A DNA stretch of 64,000 nt from Lineolata rhizophorae (GCA_010093515.1 MU001682.1:193997-257996), one strand, 5' to 3'; counted from the stretch's first letter, positions 44,001 to 56,163 are shown. Notes: generated by a model not told the origin, from the letters alone. Program-made: numbers and translations.

Positions 44001-45397
44001 TCACGAGGCGGCCCGTCTGGAAGAGGTCGTTGTCGTACTTGGCCCAGGCCTTGTCGGCCGCCTCCCCCGTTAGGCCGGGCTTGTCCGACGGCTTGGTGAA
44101 GCGGCACCCTTCGTTGATCATAGCCAGTTGCTCCACGACGTAGTTGTGGAAGCGGTTGAACATGATGAGAAGCACGCCGCAGCCGGGAGGCAAGCCCAGC
44201 ATGCGATCCTCGGAGAAGCAGTCTGGCTTCAGCTTGCCGTCCTTGAAAGTCCGGATCTGACCCTGGTCCTCTTGCGTGTCACCGTAAAGTGGCGAGAGGT
44301 CCAGGTATGACGACGTCTTAGACATGTTGAAGTCGGTATGGTCAGTCTGGAATAGGTCGTGGATGATGATTGAGGCCCAATAGAACAGGATGCTCGAGAC
44401 ATTGTTGGGATGCTTCGTGTACTCTTTGCGCGCAAAAACAGCGTCGAAGACGAGCCCGGGATCCGGTAACGAGCCTGGTTGGATGGTGACGGGTTGGACG
44501 CTGCGGGCATATGGTGTGTTGGCTAGAATCGTCGTAAGCCAGAGTCGAAAGAGTCAGAATTATAGCCTTATTCGATTTTTTATTGGCTAGGACTCAGGGG
44601 GGGTATTCCTACCTGCTCCTAGATGGGGATACAAAATATTCTACGATAGAAATGTTAGTACGCTGGCGCTTGCAATTAGGCACTAAAGTAGCGGGCGCTG
44701 CATACGTTGTACGACCCATCGGCCTGGCGATAGGTGAATTTGTCTCCCATATAGCTGGCGATAGTCAGGCCATTAATGTTCTTATATAGGTGTAAATCAG
44801 TCGTACTACTTACGAAAGGGGCGGGTGCTGCAAGGAATTCCAGAGTTCTCCGAGGAAAGCATTCGTGAGATCCACCCTGTTTTTCGACCTCGACGGCAGA
44901 TCGGCGACGAGCTAGTTGCAAGCCATTAGTCCACCACGACCACATAATAAAAATCACTATGAGAAGTAGAGAAAAAGCGGGAGTGGAGGTCGCACCTGGA
45001 TCACCCGCTCCATTAGGTACGTCTTGTCGTCCGTGGTCTCGCCGCTGCTTTTCGCGGCCATGAAGTCTTTTAGCGTCTTGACGTCCTTGAAGCCCAAGGT
45101 CCGCAGGTCGGCAAACAAGCCGCTGTTCTCATCCTTCTCGATGTAAGTGCCATCTCCAGTCTGGGTCGGCAGGGGCCGCTGCGAAGCGTGTATCAACTGA
45201 GCGAAATCCTCAAACACGTTCCCGACCTCCTCTCTCTCTTGGTTATGGTCAACGTGCTCGACCTTCTTCTCGCTCCTGTAAGGCATTATGGAGCTCCTCC
45301 GTCTCTCCAGCTTCTCCGACACATGGGCGGTGCCGTTGACGCCACCGTTGGCCTTCTTCTTGTCATGCTTGAAGGCGGAGGACAGCTTTCTCAACAT
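41047..45397 (-). CDS. ppoA: Linoleate dioxygenase / diol synthase (psi-producing oxygenase)
   Basis: Bifunctional fatty-acid oxygenase making oxylipin signals for sporulation and development. Eleven exons: 45397-44996, 44911-44814, 44754-44706, 44640-44613, 44522-43572, 43457-43085, 43012-42680, 42600-42430, 42317-41903, 41706-41184, 41099-41047, giving 1131 aa. The N-terminal haem peroxidase/cyclooxygenase-like domain has FYWASIIIHDLFQTD (distal His) and EFNLVYRWH (catalytic Tyr and proximal His). The C-terminal P450-like domain has NYGAGPHACLG with the haem-thiolate Cys near residue 1056. It also has VPNQAQ, which resembles the Asn/Gln motif of hydroperoxide isomerases. The intact Cys points to a PpoA-like 8R-dioxygenase/diol synthase rather than PpoC, in which this Cys is lost. 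The exact product (5,8- or 7,8-diol) is not readable. Two exons are only 28 and 49 nt. Confidence 0.93.
41797..41872. repeat. Polypurine tract with long G run in dioxygenase intron 9
   Basis: An A run, then GAAA and GA repeats, then about 23 consecutive G. On the transcribed strand it is a C/T tract within intron 9 and does not touch coding sequence. Confidence 0.9.
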
Positions 45398-48211
45398 GGT
45401 GACGCAGACGACGGGTTCCCATTCAATGCACGAAAGGGTTGAAGAGACTCAAATTGAGCGACCGAGGGCGGTCAAGCAGAGAGAGAGAAGTGCTGACTGG
45501 AATGCTGTCCTCCGGGGCCCAGATAGGTCACAAGCTGAGTGTGGCACGGAGCGGAGGGGAAAAAGAGGGGCGCGATAATGAGGGCCACAGGACTTTTAGG
45601 AATTGTGACGGCCGAGAAGTCTTCGAAAAGCCTGGCTTTGCTCGAGCGAGCTAGCACGTAAATTATGGCGTCTGCCGTGGAACGAAGATCTCGGATCGAC
45701 AATAGTGTCTCAGAAACGAGGCCGTGCTAGAAGCAGCTAGTCCGGGTGTAACCTGCTGCTGCTCTTCCTGGCCGGCCCCATATCACTTCCGAAGGAGATG
45801 CTGCAGGTGTTCGGCGCCATGTCGTCGCACCGCAGGAGTGGCTCTCGGCCATGGTTGACGGTCGAGACGTTCGATCGGCGCGGCAAAATTCTATCCAGTG
45901 CTCAGATCGCTTTCGGAGTCTGACAGCTGCCTACTCGACATCACAGGCGAACCCCTGCTGCTGCGGAGCCCGGCAAGATGCGGGCGCGCTACATGGTAGA
46001 CCGCTCCGATTTGACCTGCGGTCGCTGGATCTGCCAGAGCTAGAGTACTAGATACATGGGCAGATGCACACATTCAGCATGAGGACCCACCGTAATGCGC
46101 CCAATTGGGCCCTGCCTTAGGACCTAATGGGAGAAAGAGATGCGTTCAGCAGCGCCTCGCACGGGCTAAGACCAAGCGGAGGATCGCGGAACGTCGCATG
46201 ACGTACGAATATCGCAGGAAAAGACGAAAGGAGACGATCGAGTTAATCAATGCAGACGGAGAGAGCGCATCGGTGACCTCGCGACCAAGACGTATGTACG
46301 GAGGTAGTATGCTCCCCCCCTCTCCTCTTTCACTCATTGCCGCCTAATGAGGATGTGCAGAGCCCACACAAATGGAGGTACGGTATCGAGGACGATGCGG
46401 CGGCCGAAGGTGGTGAGGGTCCCTGGGCAGACGAAAAGCCTGAGGTGGAAGGTCCGCAGCCTCCTGATTGGGCGGCGACTGACCGAAACACGGAGCGAGT
46501 AAAGTTAAGCCGGTGCGGTGATTGGCCCCGCTCGCCATTTTGTTTTGCTCGGCGCCGCGGGAGGCCGGGACCCGCGAACCAGAACACGCTGTCAGGGTCG
46601 CTTGGTCCCCCCGTCTTTGCTTGGACCGGCCATCATCGGCGGCCGTGGTTGCCCGTTCTGGGAGCGATGGGCTAGGCCGGCCGGATTAGGAGCGGGCTTG
46701 GTCCAATGACCGCGGGATGATGGCGAGCTCCACGCAGCTAATCGGTCAAGGACGCTTGATGGACGAGGATCGGCACTGGGTTTGGGGGCAGCTTCTCCTG
46801 TGCGGGCGCTCGGCGCAAACCCTCCGGGGGCGCTAGCCCCAAGGCGTAAGGCTACAAGAGGTAAGAATCGGCTCTGGAGAGGGGCGAGCTACACGGGCCC
46901 ATGCGAGGCACCCTGATCGATGCCAGGATAGGTGTCATGTACACACATAGCTGGGTCCGTTCCGTCACTGCTTGCTGGATCTCCTGCTGCAGTCGCATGT
47001 ACGTACTGCACAAGGTCGCAACCGCGCAGGTGGGACTGTCGGCTACGGCTAGCCGTATGCAACGAGCCGATCATCACTTTGGCCGACGAGCGCGCACGGC
47101 AGGGCCGGTCTAGTTTGTCTTTCGTCGGTACGGGATGAACAGGTGCCGCTGAACATAGGCAACGTCGCCGGGCGCCTGCGCGCTCGGCTTGCAACTTCGC
47201 TCGAGCGAGGGGGAACGGCAGATATAGGAGATAGCTAGACGACGCAGCACACACTGTACAGCAGGACGGCTACCTGCCACGGCGCCGGAATGGCCTGTTC
47301 CATGGGGGGCGCGTGCGGGCGTTGGGCGTCCCGCGGACCAGGCGCTAGCCCCTGTGCCCTGTGCCCTGTACGTGGCGCCTCGCAGCCGATCCCCGCCCGC
47401 CTTCCCGTCCCCGGCCTCCCGCGGCACCCCCGGCCACATCGGGGCAAGCGTCCGCGGCACCCCTGCGCGCCCGCGAACCTCACCTCTTCGAGCCTCGAGC
47501 CAGCGCGCCCACCACCCTTTCCCCTTCAGTCGCCCTTTCAGCTCAGCCATTCCCGCCAGCCCGCCGTTGACGCGTCGCTTGGGCGACCGCTCGGGTCGTC
47601 GCCCATTGGCCGCCGCCGCCGCTTGCCGTCATCGCGATCGCTTTGTTTCCTGCTTGCCCGTCCGGGCCGGGCAGTGAGCGATGCGCGGCCACCGTCCCTC
47701 ATGCGGAGACGCACAAGATCTTTGCGAGCAGCGAGAGGCCGGCCTGTCGTGCCCTACATCGGCCGGCCGTGGTTGGCTCCCGACGGGAAGGGAGAAGGGG
47801 CACAGGAAAGGCGGAGGGACGGAATCGTCAAGGTCGATTTTCTAGATTGTGTTGCTCTGGCCGGGCGTGACGGAAGCTTCTGATCCCTCGGGTAGAACCG
47901 TATGTGCACGTCGTCCCATGTCGGCTCGAGGTTTGCTCTGGCGCAGCCATGGCGATTGACGCGGGCAGAACGGGGGCCTCTTGCTGTGCCCCGCAACTGG
48001 CTGGAGAGCTGGCCGGACTTATTATTCCCTCTCCTGCCCGGCCCATTGGCGAGCACGCTATCTCTTTAGATGCTTATCCGGCAGCGAAACCGGGGAAATA
48101 TACCGTTTAGCTTTGCACTTTGAACTTCGCCTTCTTGGACTTTCTCTTGGTGCAGTTTGAGTAGCTTGTACGTGCTTGTTCTTCCTTCCCTAAGCCCGGC
48201 AGCCGTTCCAA
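45398..48211. other. Large divergent intergenic region without recognised genes
   Basis: 2.8 kb between the dioxygenase (-) and DUF2235 (+) genes. Frames up to about 200 codons near 47.3-47.9 kb are Arg/Pro-rich and low-complexity on a GC-rich background, so I do not accept them. Long upstream regions are common for developmentally controlled genes, but no specific sites were identified. Confidence 0.45.
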
Positions 48212-50555
48212 ATGGTCTCGTCGTTGCAGCCAAGCGCCCCGCGGGATGGCTTCCTACACTTGCCGTCGGAGCACGCCGAGTCCGTCGTGCACTCCAACCC
48301 TCAGCTTCGGCGTCGCCGCAAGCAGGTTGTCCTCTGCTTCGATGGCACGGGAAACAAGTTTTCGGGCACGGATTCCGACTCCAACATACTCAAAATCTAC
48401 CGCATGCTCGACCGCATGGACGTAGACCAGGTCCATTATTACCAGCCGGGAATCGGCACCTATGTCACGAGCAAGTCGTTGACGAGCAACGGAAGGATTG
48501 CCAAGCTGAAGTCCTGGTATGCGAAGGCCAAGGACTCGGCCATTGGCTCCTCATTCGCCGACCATGTCATGGGAGGCTACAAAGTGAGTCGATGTTTGTG
48601 GGAATAAGACGAGAGCGAGGGACGCACAGGGACTTTTGGTTCGCTCGATCTGTTCGTCTCGTCTTGTTTTTCATTTCCCCGATTTTGTTATGTCTTCTAG
48701 CCTTGTCAGACCAGTGAATCGCTTACACCGAGCCGTCGCTAGTTTCTGATGCGATACTACCAACAAGGCGACGAAGTCTACTTCTTCGGGTTCTCGCGCG
48801 GAGCGTACACGGCACGCTTCTTGGCCGAAATGCTCGACCACGTGGGCCTGCTCTCCCAAGGCAACGAGGAGATGGCCCGGTTCGCGTGGAAGACGTTCCA
48901 GAAGTGGCAGATGCGGCAGGAGAACACGCCCGAGGAGAAGGCGCGCAAGAAGGAGTTGCTCGAGTTCATGTGCGCGTTCCGCGAGACCTTCAGCCGGCCC
49001 GTCCATCGTATCCGATTCCTGGGTCTCTTTGACACTGTCAATAGCGTGCCGCGCTTCGAAAACCCCTGGATGCAGCGCTCCAAGTTCCCCTACACGGCGC
49101 GCAGCACGGCCAAGTGCATCCGGCACGCTGTCGCCATTGACGAGCGCCGCGCCAAGTTCAGGCAGGACCTCATCTCGCAGATGAGGATGGCCCCTGAGGA
49201 GGCTCATTACCGACGCCATCTCCTGCGCCACCACCACCTCCTCCACCATTCCGCGGACATGATCAACGGGGGGCACCACGTGCCGCATCCGTCTTCTGTC
49301 GCCGACGAAGGCCAGCGGCGTCATCTGAATGCGTCGACGGACAGTCGAGACCATGCAGCGGCGGTGGGCAGCGAGGGCGAAGACGAGTTGCAACGAGGCC
49401 GGCGCAACGAGCCCAAGGAGACGGGCGCACACCTCAACCCGGACGGCGTCGCCGAGCTCTTCCGGCGGGGCTCGGAGACGGCGGGAGTGCGGGCGCGCAG
49501 CCCGGGCATGTCGCACCGCCAGTCGAGCGCGTCGTTGAACTCGATGGCGGCGCTCCGGCACGACGGCTACGATGACGAGTCGGACGAGGACGAGACGGCG
49601 CAGGACATTCAGGAGGTGTGGTTCGCCGGGTGTCACGCGGTACGTGCGGCCAACCCTTCCTTGTCCACCCAAGCTTTGGCGGGAACAAAGCAACAAGACC
49701 TCCTTTTGGAAAGAAGATTGGTCGGATCTCGAAATCTGCAAATCCTAACGCATTCTTTTATAGGACATCGGCGGCGGCTGGCCGCTCAACGAAGGGGAGC
49801 ACGCGGCGCTAAGCCACGTGCCGCTAGTTTGGATGGTGCGCGAGGCGCGGCGCGCGGGCCTGCGCTTCGACGAGGAGAAGCTGCGCGCGCTCAACTGCTG
49901 CCCGCCCGACGGCTTCGACGAGTACAAGCGGGCGCGCGGCGTCAACCTGCCCTCCATCGCCGTCAAGCCCGCGAGCCCGGACGGGTCGGACGAGCGGCGG
50001 CCGTCCAACGGCGACGACGCGCCGGCCGACGGCGCCGCCGCTGCCGGAGCCACCGCGGGCAACGGCGCGCCCGCGCCGCCCGGCGGCGGCCAGCAGCACC
50101 CGCAGGGGCACCGCTTCCTCGAGGCGCTGCACCTGGCGGGCACGCGCGGGCGCATGCACGACGTGCTGCGGTTTGACAACGGGGTCGGGCCGGCGTCGGT
50201 GGTGAGCTGGAACCTGATGGAGTACCTGCCGTTCCGGCGCATGGACCTGCAGGCGGACGGGTCGTGGAAGAGCATCGCGTGGCCGCTGCCCAAGGGCGAG
50301 GTGCGCGACGTGCCGGACTCGGTCGTCGTGCACGGCTCCGTCCTGCGCCGCATGCGCGCCGACGAGGGCTACCGGCCGGGCAACTTGATCGTTGGCGGTG
50401 GTGGCCGCGGCGTCAGGCGCGCGCCGCCCGAGTACGGCATGGGCGAGTGGGTCGTTCTAAGGGAGGAGGGCGACCCCGTCGGCGAGGTGTACGTCAGGGC
50501 CAAGCCGTCGGTGAGGAGCAGGCAGTCGTCGAAGAAGTCGTGGGGGAGCAAGTAA
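48212..50555 (+). CDS. DUF2235 (Tle1-like alpha/beta hydrolase) protein
   Basis: Three exons, 48212-48583, 48743-49639 and 49764-50555, give 686 aa. DUF2235 is the alpha/beta-hydrolase domain shared by many fungal proteins of unknown function and by bacterial type VI phospholipase effectors (Tle1). Visible marks are VVLCFDGTGNKF (Asp ~44), the nucleophile elbow GFSRGAYTARFLAEM (Ser ~142), RIRFLGLFDTVNSV, and EVWFAGCHADIGGGWP with candidate catalytic Asp/His. About 130 residues of low-complexity, His/Ser-rich sequence interrupt the domain before the last motif, and a Gly/Ala/Pro-rich insert follows at about residues 490-530. Substrate is unknown; lipid hydrolysis is inference from the family. 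Intron phases are all 0. Confidence 0.9.
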
Positions 50556-52394
50556 GTAAGTAGGTGCTGGAGGGACGAAGGGAGTGGCAGGTGAGGCTCT
50601 AGGGTCGGACTGCTCGCTGGGTGTGCGCTGAGAGGGTAAGCACCTACGTTAATCGTTAATCGTTCGTAATATTCAAGGTTGGAGCTTATGCGGTCTACTG
50701 AAAAAAGGTACACAAGGAGCATACGTATTCTCGAGACGTTGCAACTACGATTTATATAATGTTACTATTGTAGGACCAAGCTATATGGTTTCATCACGTA
50801 CGCAGGTGGTTTCTTCTCCTGATCTCTTGCTCTCCGAAATACAACAGACATGCGCTTTTCCTCCGCGAAAGCGCAGATTTGAAATGGGAGAGCACTCCTC
50901 CGGTCGTATAGGTCTACAAAACCTGTCTGTGCTCTGACTCCGCCACAACTCCCACAATCTTTAAGCAACCCCCACCGCTGTCGCTGCTATTCGTCCTCGT
51001 CCACTCCAGTACCCTTTATCCTCTAAGCCTTCTCTCAATCGGCGCTGTCGTCGCGGGTATACTGCTGTCCATACTATGCAGAAGCCTGCGTAGCGTCGCT
51101 GACGTCGTGGTCGATCCCTTGGGCTCTTTCCTTCTTTTCTGCCTTTAACCCTACCTACCCCTCACAGCCACCACGCTAACCCCACAAAACTTCCGAACCC
51201 CAGCCTCTGCTCTCTATCTTTTCCTTCCACCCGCACTGGCCCCAACAACTCACCGGTCCTTCCCTTCCCCTTACGCGCCATCCCATCATAACCTCTCCAC
51301 ATCATCCCCTACCACCACCCCGCCTCCGCCCCAAACGGAAACACAGGCGGCAGCGCCAGTGCGCGCAGCGTAAGGATAATTAGTGCGGCTAAGAGGGCGG
51401 CCAGGAGGGCGAGGCGGAGGGCGGGTAGGAGGAGAGGCGGAGGAGGCGAGGGCGTAGCGCGAGAGAGGGGCCCGACAAGGAAGGGGGGAGGGGAGAGACT
51501 GGGGCGGTGGTAGACGGGGGAGGCGGATCGGGGTGGCGTTGCGAGGCGCTGGTGTACCATCGTGTGGTGTGGTTTGCGAAGTGGATGGATGGTTGGAAGT
51601 GGGATGGCGGTTGGTGGGAACGGGGTGGTGGGCGTGGCTGCGTGCGTGTTTGGGTGGTTTAGGGTGCGACAGTGACGGTCGAGGGGCAATGGTTGGCGTG
51701 TTGAAAAATGCCCTGGGAGTTGTGATGGGTTCGGAGGAAAACTGATCGGCCCTTGAAAAGTTTCGGGGCGATGCCTGGGTTCGTATCTTCGTCCCTCGAC
51801 TCGGGGCTACTCCAAGCATATAAATAGCTACCAAACCCGGACTAACCTGTGGGGTATGCTCTTTGGAAAAACCCAGAGGAATGGGGTCTACCTGCGAGAC
51901 CAGAGAAATGACCCCCGCCACGCGATATCAGGGAGCTTCTACCGCAGATAAGTCCCTTGCATGCTTCCCAATATCGCTTTGCGTGGACCTCGTGTTCGCT
52001 TTCTCTTGGAACGAGCACTCCATTTTTGGACTGGAATAACCTAAAATTATATATACTTATGCAGCGACCAAACAAAGACGGACGAGTCGTTTTGGTATCT
52101 TACAGTCATGGTTGATTTTCCACCAGAGGATGCTATCCTTGCTCGATTATGTCGTAAACGTTGCTACCCTTTCTTATCACCAGCCCCTCTCCCCAAAAAA
52201 TAAGCGGCGTCGAGAAGAAAAGATAAAAGAGAACAAAAAAGGTACTCCCTCGAAATCATATATCTAACCCTTTGGCGGGTTAGTCCTGGGCCACGCCGCG
52301 ATGTTTTAGCCACCCTATCGACCTACAACGCCAAGAATCCCTTATGGTACACAACCCAGAAGTGGAGTCATCCACGACAAAATGGGCGCAAAAA
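50556..52394. other. Convergent intergenic region
   Basis: 1.84 kb between the DUF2235 (+) and MDM31 (-) genes. The only candidate is a small minus-strand membrane-peptide frame (separate entry). The rest has moderate A/T content and no recognised feature. Confidence 0.45.
51309..51560 (-). CDS. Possible small single-pass membrane protein
   Basis: An 83-codon frame with a Pro/Ser-rich N-terminal half and one strong hydrophobic helix (LRLALLAALLAALIILTLRA), ending in a Trp-Trp pair. Composition looks like a small fungal membrane protein, but no family is recognised. It overlaps a longer frame of low-complexity sequence. The evidence is only the hydrophobic segment and the ATG. Confidence 0.3.
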   Translation of the reverse strand: MVHQRLATPPRSASPVYHRPSLSPPPFLVGPLSRATPSPPPPLLLPALRLALLAALLAALIILTLRALALPPVFPFGAEAGWW

Positions 52395-54672
52395 TCAAGC
52401 AATGTTCCCCGCTAGCCCGATAAACAGTGCCTGGGCGGCCAATTGGATCGTCCAGATGCCGACCTTTTTGAAGCGGCGCCGGCGCACCTGGTGATCGTCT
52501 AGGACGTCCCGCGCAAAAGCCTCGTACACCTACATTCTCGCCGTCAGCAACAAGCCACCTGGAATGCAAAGTACCACAACTAGCAACAAAAGAAAAACAT
52601 ACCTCACGCGAAAGGTCGTCCATCAAGCCGCTGTCGTAGATGGTCCAGCTGCCGTCGAACTCGCTGACACGCTTGACGACGCGGCAGTTGACAGGGATGA
52701 AGGTGCGCTTCGAGTTGATGTAGGCGACGATGGGCCGAATGAGTGCGTTGTTCACGTATGAGATGTCATTGGTGAACAGCGGGACCGCGGCACGCACGTC
52801 GTTGAGGTGCACGCGTAGGTCCAGCACCAGGCACCGGTCGTCCTGGTCGCTCTTTTTGAACTTCTCGCCTAGCGGCAACGCTGCGTCTTGGTCGTGGCCG
52901 CTACTGCGCCGGTTCTCGCCCGTAGCCGTCGACGTTACAGTGGCTTCCATGCGATCGTAGAACTCGGAGACTACCTTCGCGATGCTCTCGTCGTTATCGG
53001 CAGGGAACATGATGTCGGCAACGATGTCGACATTGCCCTCGTGGATCCATGAGAACGGGCCTTGGACGCCGCGGTTGAGGTGGTCGATGTTCAGGCCGTC
53101 GATTCGTATCCGGCTCTGCTTTTTCCACTGTGACTGGTCCTCCCCGTCGACGCCCTGGCTGAGCTGGACCCCAGTGTAGTTGTGCGTTTGCCGCGGATGA
53201 ATCGTGAAGAGCGAGTTGTCATACGAGCCCGACATGTTGTTAGCAGATAGAAAGTCGTAGAACAGGAACTGCTTGCGAAGTTGCGGAAGGTCACAAGAGT
53301 ATATGCTCGCGGAGAAAGGGCGAAAGTTGCCCGGTTGATAAACCGTGACAAGAAGGTCCTCCATTTTGAATGAATCAAGCTCGAAATCGCCAGGGTTGTG
53401 TTCGTGCTTGTAAGTCCGCGGGTCCACATCAGGTATGCTGACGACGAAGGAGCGGTCCACAACACCCCGGACGCCCTTGACTTCGACATCTTTCAAGAGC
53501 CCTTTGCCATTGAACCACTTCGTAAACGAGAGGGTGACATTTACGTTGTCGATTGAAAGATCGAACTGTGTGTAGTTCGTGTCTTCCTCTTCGGCGCCAT
53601 CTTCATCCACCGCACGGCCCGCAAGAGCGGCCGCTGCAGCTGCAGCCGTCGTCTGAGAGCCCTTGCTAACATTCGACTGACCTTGGCCCGGTCTCCGCGA
53701 CACGAACACCCTCTTGAACGAGATTACACCATCTTTCCATTTGGGTACAATGGCAGACTCGAAAACGACCTTGGCACCCGAAGACTTCGTGAGGTAATTT
53801 CCGATCCATCTCGCGAGCGTCTCTTGCGCGAAGACAGTATTGACCAAGAATATGGCCAGAGAGAAGAATGTTGTTGTGCCCACGATGATCCAGACAACAT
53901 GGCCCAGTAGGATCCACGAGAAGAATGCGCTGATGTCGTCCATGTTAAAGGGGCGCATGCTCTTGATCGAGAACCACTTAAAGTGCACACGTACACGCGA
54001 CCAGAAGCCCGTGGCCGCCTCGAGCAACTCGGCCTTTGTCGGCCTATGCATGTGTTGTGGGAAATGCGGCAGCCTCTCCAGCAGCGGCCTGTTCTTCGCT
54101 GCTTGCTCGCCGCCCGACGGCGGCGGCGGCGGCGGCGGCGTTGACTTATCCCCTGACTTCGCTCTGCTGCCCGACTTCTGCTGTTCGGACTTGGGCCCAA
54201 GTCGCTGTTGCTGCGCTTTCGACCCATTGCTGGCAGAACTCTTGTTCCGCACGAAGCCACCAGCCCGTCTCCTTCGCGTCGTGCTGTGAGCGCTGCGTTT
54301 CCAGCCGGAGATGGCTAACTGGGTAAGATTTCGTATGGGTAGCTGGGTCGGTCGAACCGAAACGGAGGATATTCGTGGAGGTGAACGGATGGCGGCGAAC
54401 GAGACGCATCTCGCGATCGAGAGGTGAGTGCCGGGATGATGGCGGAAGCCACTGACCGAAGCGAATCGAAAGGTAGAGTAGTTGGAGGAGGAAATTCGCA
54501 GGCCATACTGTGGGCCACCTCGCAAGAGGGCTGGCTGAGGGGCGGTACTGCCGTTAGCAGAGCTAGAGAAGCGCAAAAAGGCAGCATGACCGCTCGGCTT
54601 GGCGGCACGAAGGTCGGCGAGCGAGCGCCATAGCAATCGGCCGACCCCGGAGCGTCCTACATGGCGGCTCAT
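52395..54672 (-). CDS. MDM31: Mitochondrial distribution and morphology protein MDM31/MDM32 family
   Basis: Inner-membrane protein needed for mitochondrial shape, inheritance and lipid balance. Two exons, 54672-52603 and 52529-52395 (phase 0), give 734 aa. The N-terminal ~130 residues are Arg/Ser-rich without acidic clusters, fitting a mitochondrial presequence. A Lys/Ser/Pro linker with a run of seven Pro follows. The conserved core starts near RPFNMDDISAFFSWILLGHV, with a hydrophobic hairpin continuing TTTFFSLAIFLVNTVF. It runs through FESAIVPKWKDGVISFKRVF, WFNGKGLLKDVEVKGVRGVV and FLFYDFLSANNMSGSYDNSL. The C-terminus has the second membrane segment, VGIWTIQLAAQALFIGLAGN. MDM31 and MDM32 are paralogues; MDM31 is my best guess. 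The start is the first ATG; a more upstream GTG is not used. Confidence 0.9.
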
Positions 54673-54962
54673 GGTATGCGAAGCCGCAGCATGGCGTTTA
54701 GGAGACGCGGCGGGCGGGCGGACGAGAGGCAGCTGTAAGGCGTTGAAGTGCGGAGATGGGCTCGAGGCGCGCTGGGCGAAATCATGACGAAGGGTTGCGC
54801 GAGAAGCCTTGGCGGAGAACCTTTTCCCCGGAGCCTCGCCAAAGCTCGCGTGCAGCCGCCGCCACACCTACCAGCCACACCCAGCCCACCCAGCTCCACT
54901 GAACTTTTCGCGACAGAGACCAAAACTCGTCTGCGCACAACCTCCGCATTCGCGCTTCCAGC
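54673..54962. promoter_or_regulatory. Bidirectional promoter of MDM31 and PNO1
   Basis: 290 bp separate the two divergent start codons. The PNO1 side is C-rich (about 54855-54900). No individual element is called. Confidence 0.5.
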
Positions 54963-55822
54963 ATGCCCGCGCCAACCGCCCTCCAGCGTGCCCCGGAGCA
55001 GCTTGCCGAAGAGGAGTTCCAGGCGGAACGCCCCGCGGGTACGTCTTCGATCGCCTCCCCGCCTTCCTACTCCATCTGAGTCGCGGGCCATCCTCATACT
55101 GATGCTGTGTTGCAGGCATAAACCGCCGCCCCGTCACCCTCCTGCCTGAACCTCCCACTGAGGTCCTGCCCTCCTCCTCGAAGGATGCGCCGCCAGCCGA
55201 AGATACTAGCATGCAGATCGACTTGGAAGGGCGGCCCAGATTCCCCCCGGCGGCCGACACGGCCATTACGGCCCTGCGCGTGGAAACACGCAAGGTGCCC
55301 ATCCCGCCGCACCGCATGTCGCCGCTGAAGCAGCACTGGCCTAAGATTTACCCGCCGCTAGTCGAGCATCTGAAGCTGCAGGTACGCATGAACGTCAAGG
55401 CGCGCGCCGTCGAGCTGCGCAACTCCAAGGCGACGACGGACCCGGGCGCGCTGCAGAAGGGCGAGGACTTTGTCCGGGCCTTCAGCCTCGGCTTCGACGT
55501 CGACGACGCCATCGCCCTGCTCAGGCTCGACGACTTGTACATCGAGACCTTTGAGATCAAGGACGTGAAGACGCTGCAGGGTGACCACCTGGGCAGGGCC
55601 ATTGGCCGCATTGCTGGCAAGGACGGCAAGACTAAATTCGCTATCGAGAATGCGAGCAGGACTAGGGTCGTGTTAGCAGACCAGAAGATTCATATCCTAG
55701 GCGGATTCAAGAATATCCACATTGCGCGAGAAGCGATCGTGAGCCTCATTCTGGGTGCGCCGCCTGGAAAGGTCTATGGGAACTTGCGGACGGTCGCTTC
55801 TCGGATGAAGGAACGATTCTAA
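54963..55822 (+). CDS. PNO1: Pre-rRNA-processing protein PNO1 (KH domain)
   Basis: Ribosome-assembly factor (yeast Pno1/Dim2) that binds the 3' end of 18S rRNA precursor with Nob1. Two exons, 54963-55038 and 55116-55822, give 260 aa (yeast 274). The acidic/Pro-rich N-terminus leads to KVPIPPHRMSPLKQHWPKIY, typical of the family. Then come KARAVELRNSKATTDPGALQ and the KH domain with HLGRAIGRIAGKDGKTKFAI, where the GxxG-like loop and IENASRTRVVLAD are seen, followed by HILGGFKNIHIAREAIVSLI. The C-terminus, NLRTVASRMKERF, is highly conserved. Confidence 0.96.
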
Positions 55823-56163
55823 AATTTCTCCTTGGGATTGAGTCTTTTGCGATTATTGCATGGCTGGCGTTGGTTTTGGGGATATGGACTGATTTTAGGA
55901 CTGGTGCGCCGTTTGAATCCAGAATTGAGGTTTAGACTGGTACGCAGGTACTGAAACGATGACTAGCGCACCGCCTGATTGGTTGGCAGTTCGTAAATAG
56001 GTCGAACGAATGAAGACTAGTCGAAGTGCACGCTTGATGTACTAAAGACCGTGAGAGTGCACGATGTGGTTGCTTTATTACTGGAGCGCTGTAGTAACTT
56101 TGTAGTCCGGCAACACCGCAAGCTCCCTGGTAACATGCAAGTGCAGGATCAACCTTTCCCTAC
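55823..56163. other. Convergent 3' flanks of PNO1 and PRE7
   Basis: 341 bp with the 3' ends of the two genes. No other feature seen. Confidence 0.5.

Noticed and set aside
47290-47883. 197-aa plus-strand frame between the oxygenase and DUF2235 genes
   Set aside because: Low-complexity Pro/Arg/Ser sequence with competing frames on both strands; no domain or conserved motif.
48671-49741. 356-aa minus-strand frame inside the DUF2235 gene
   Set aside because: Antisense shadow of exon 2; Leu/Arg/Val-rich with no motif.
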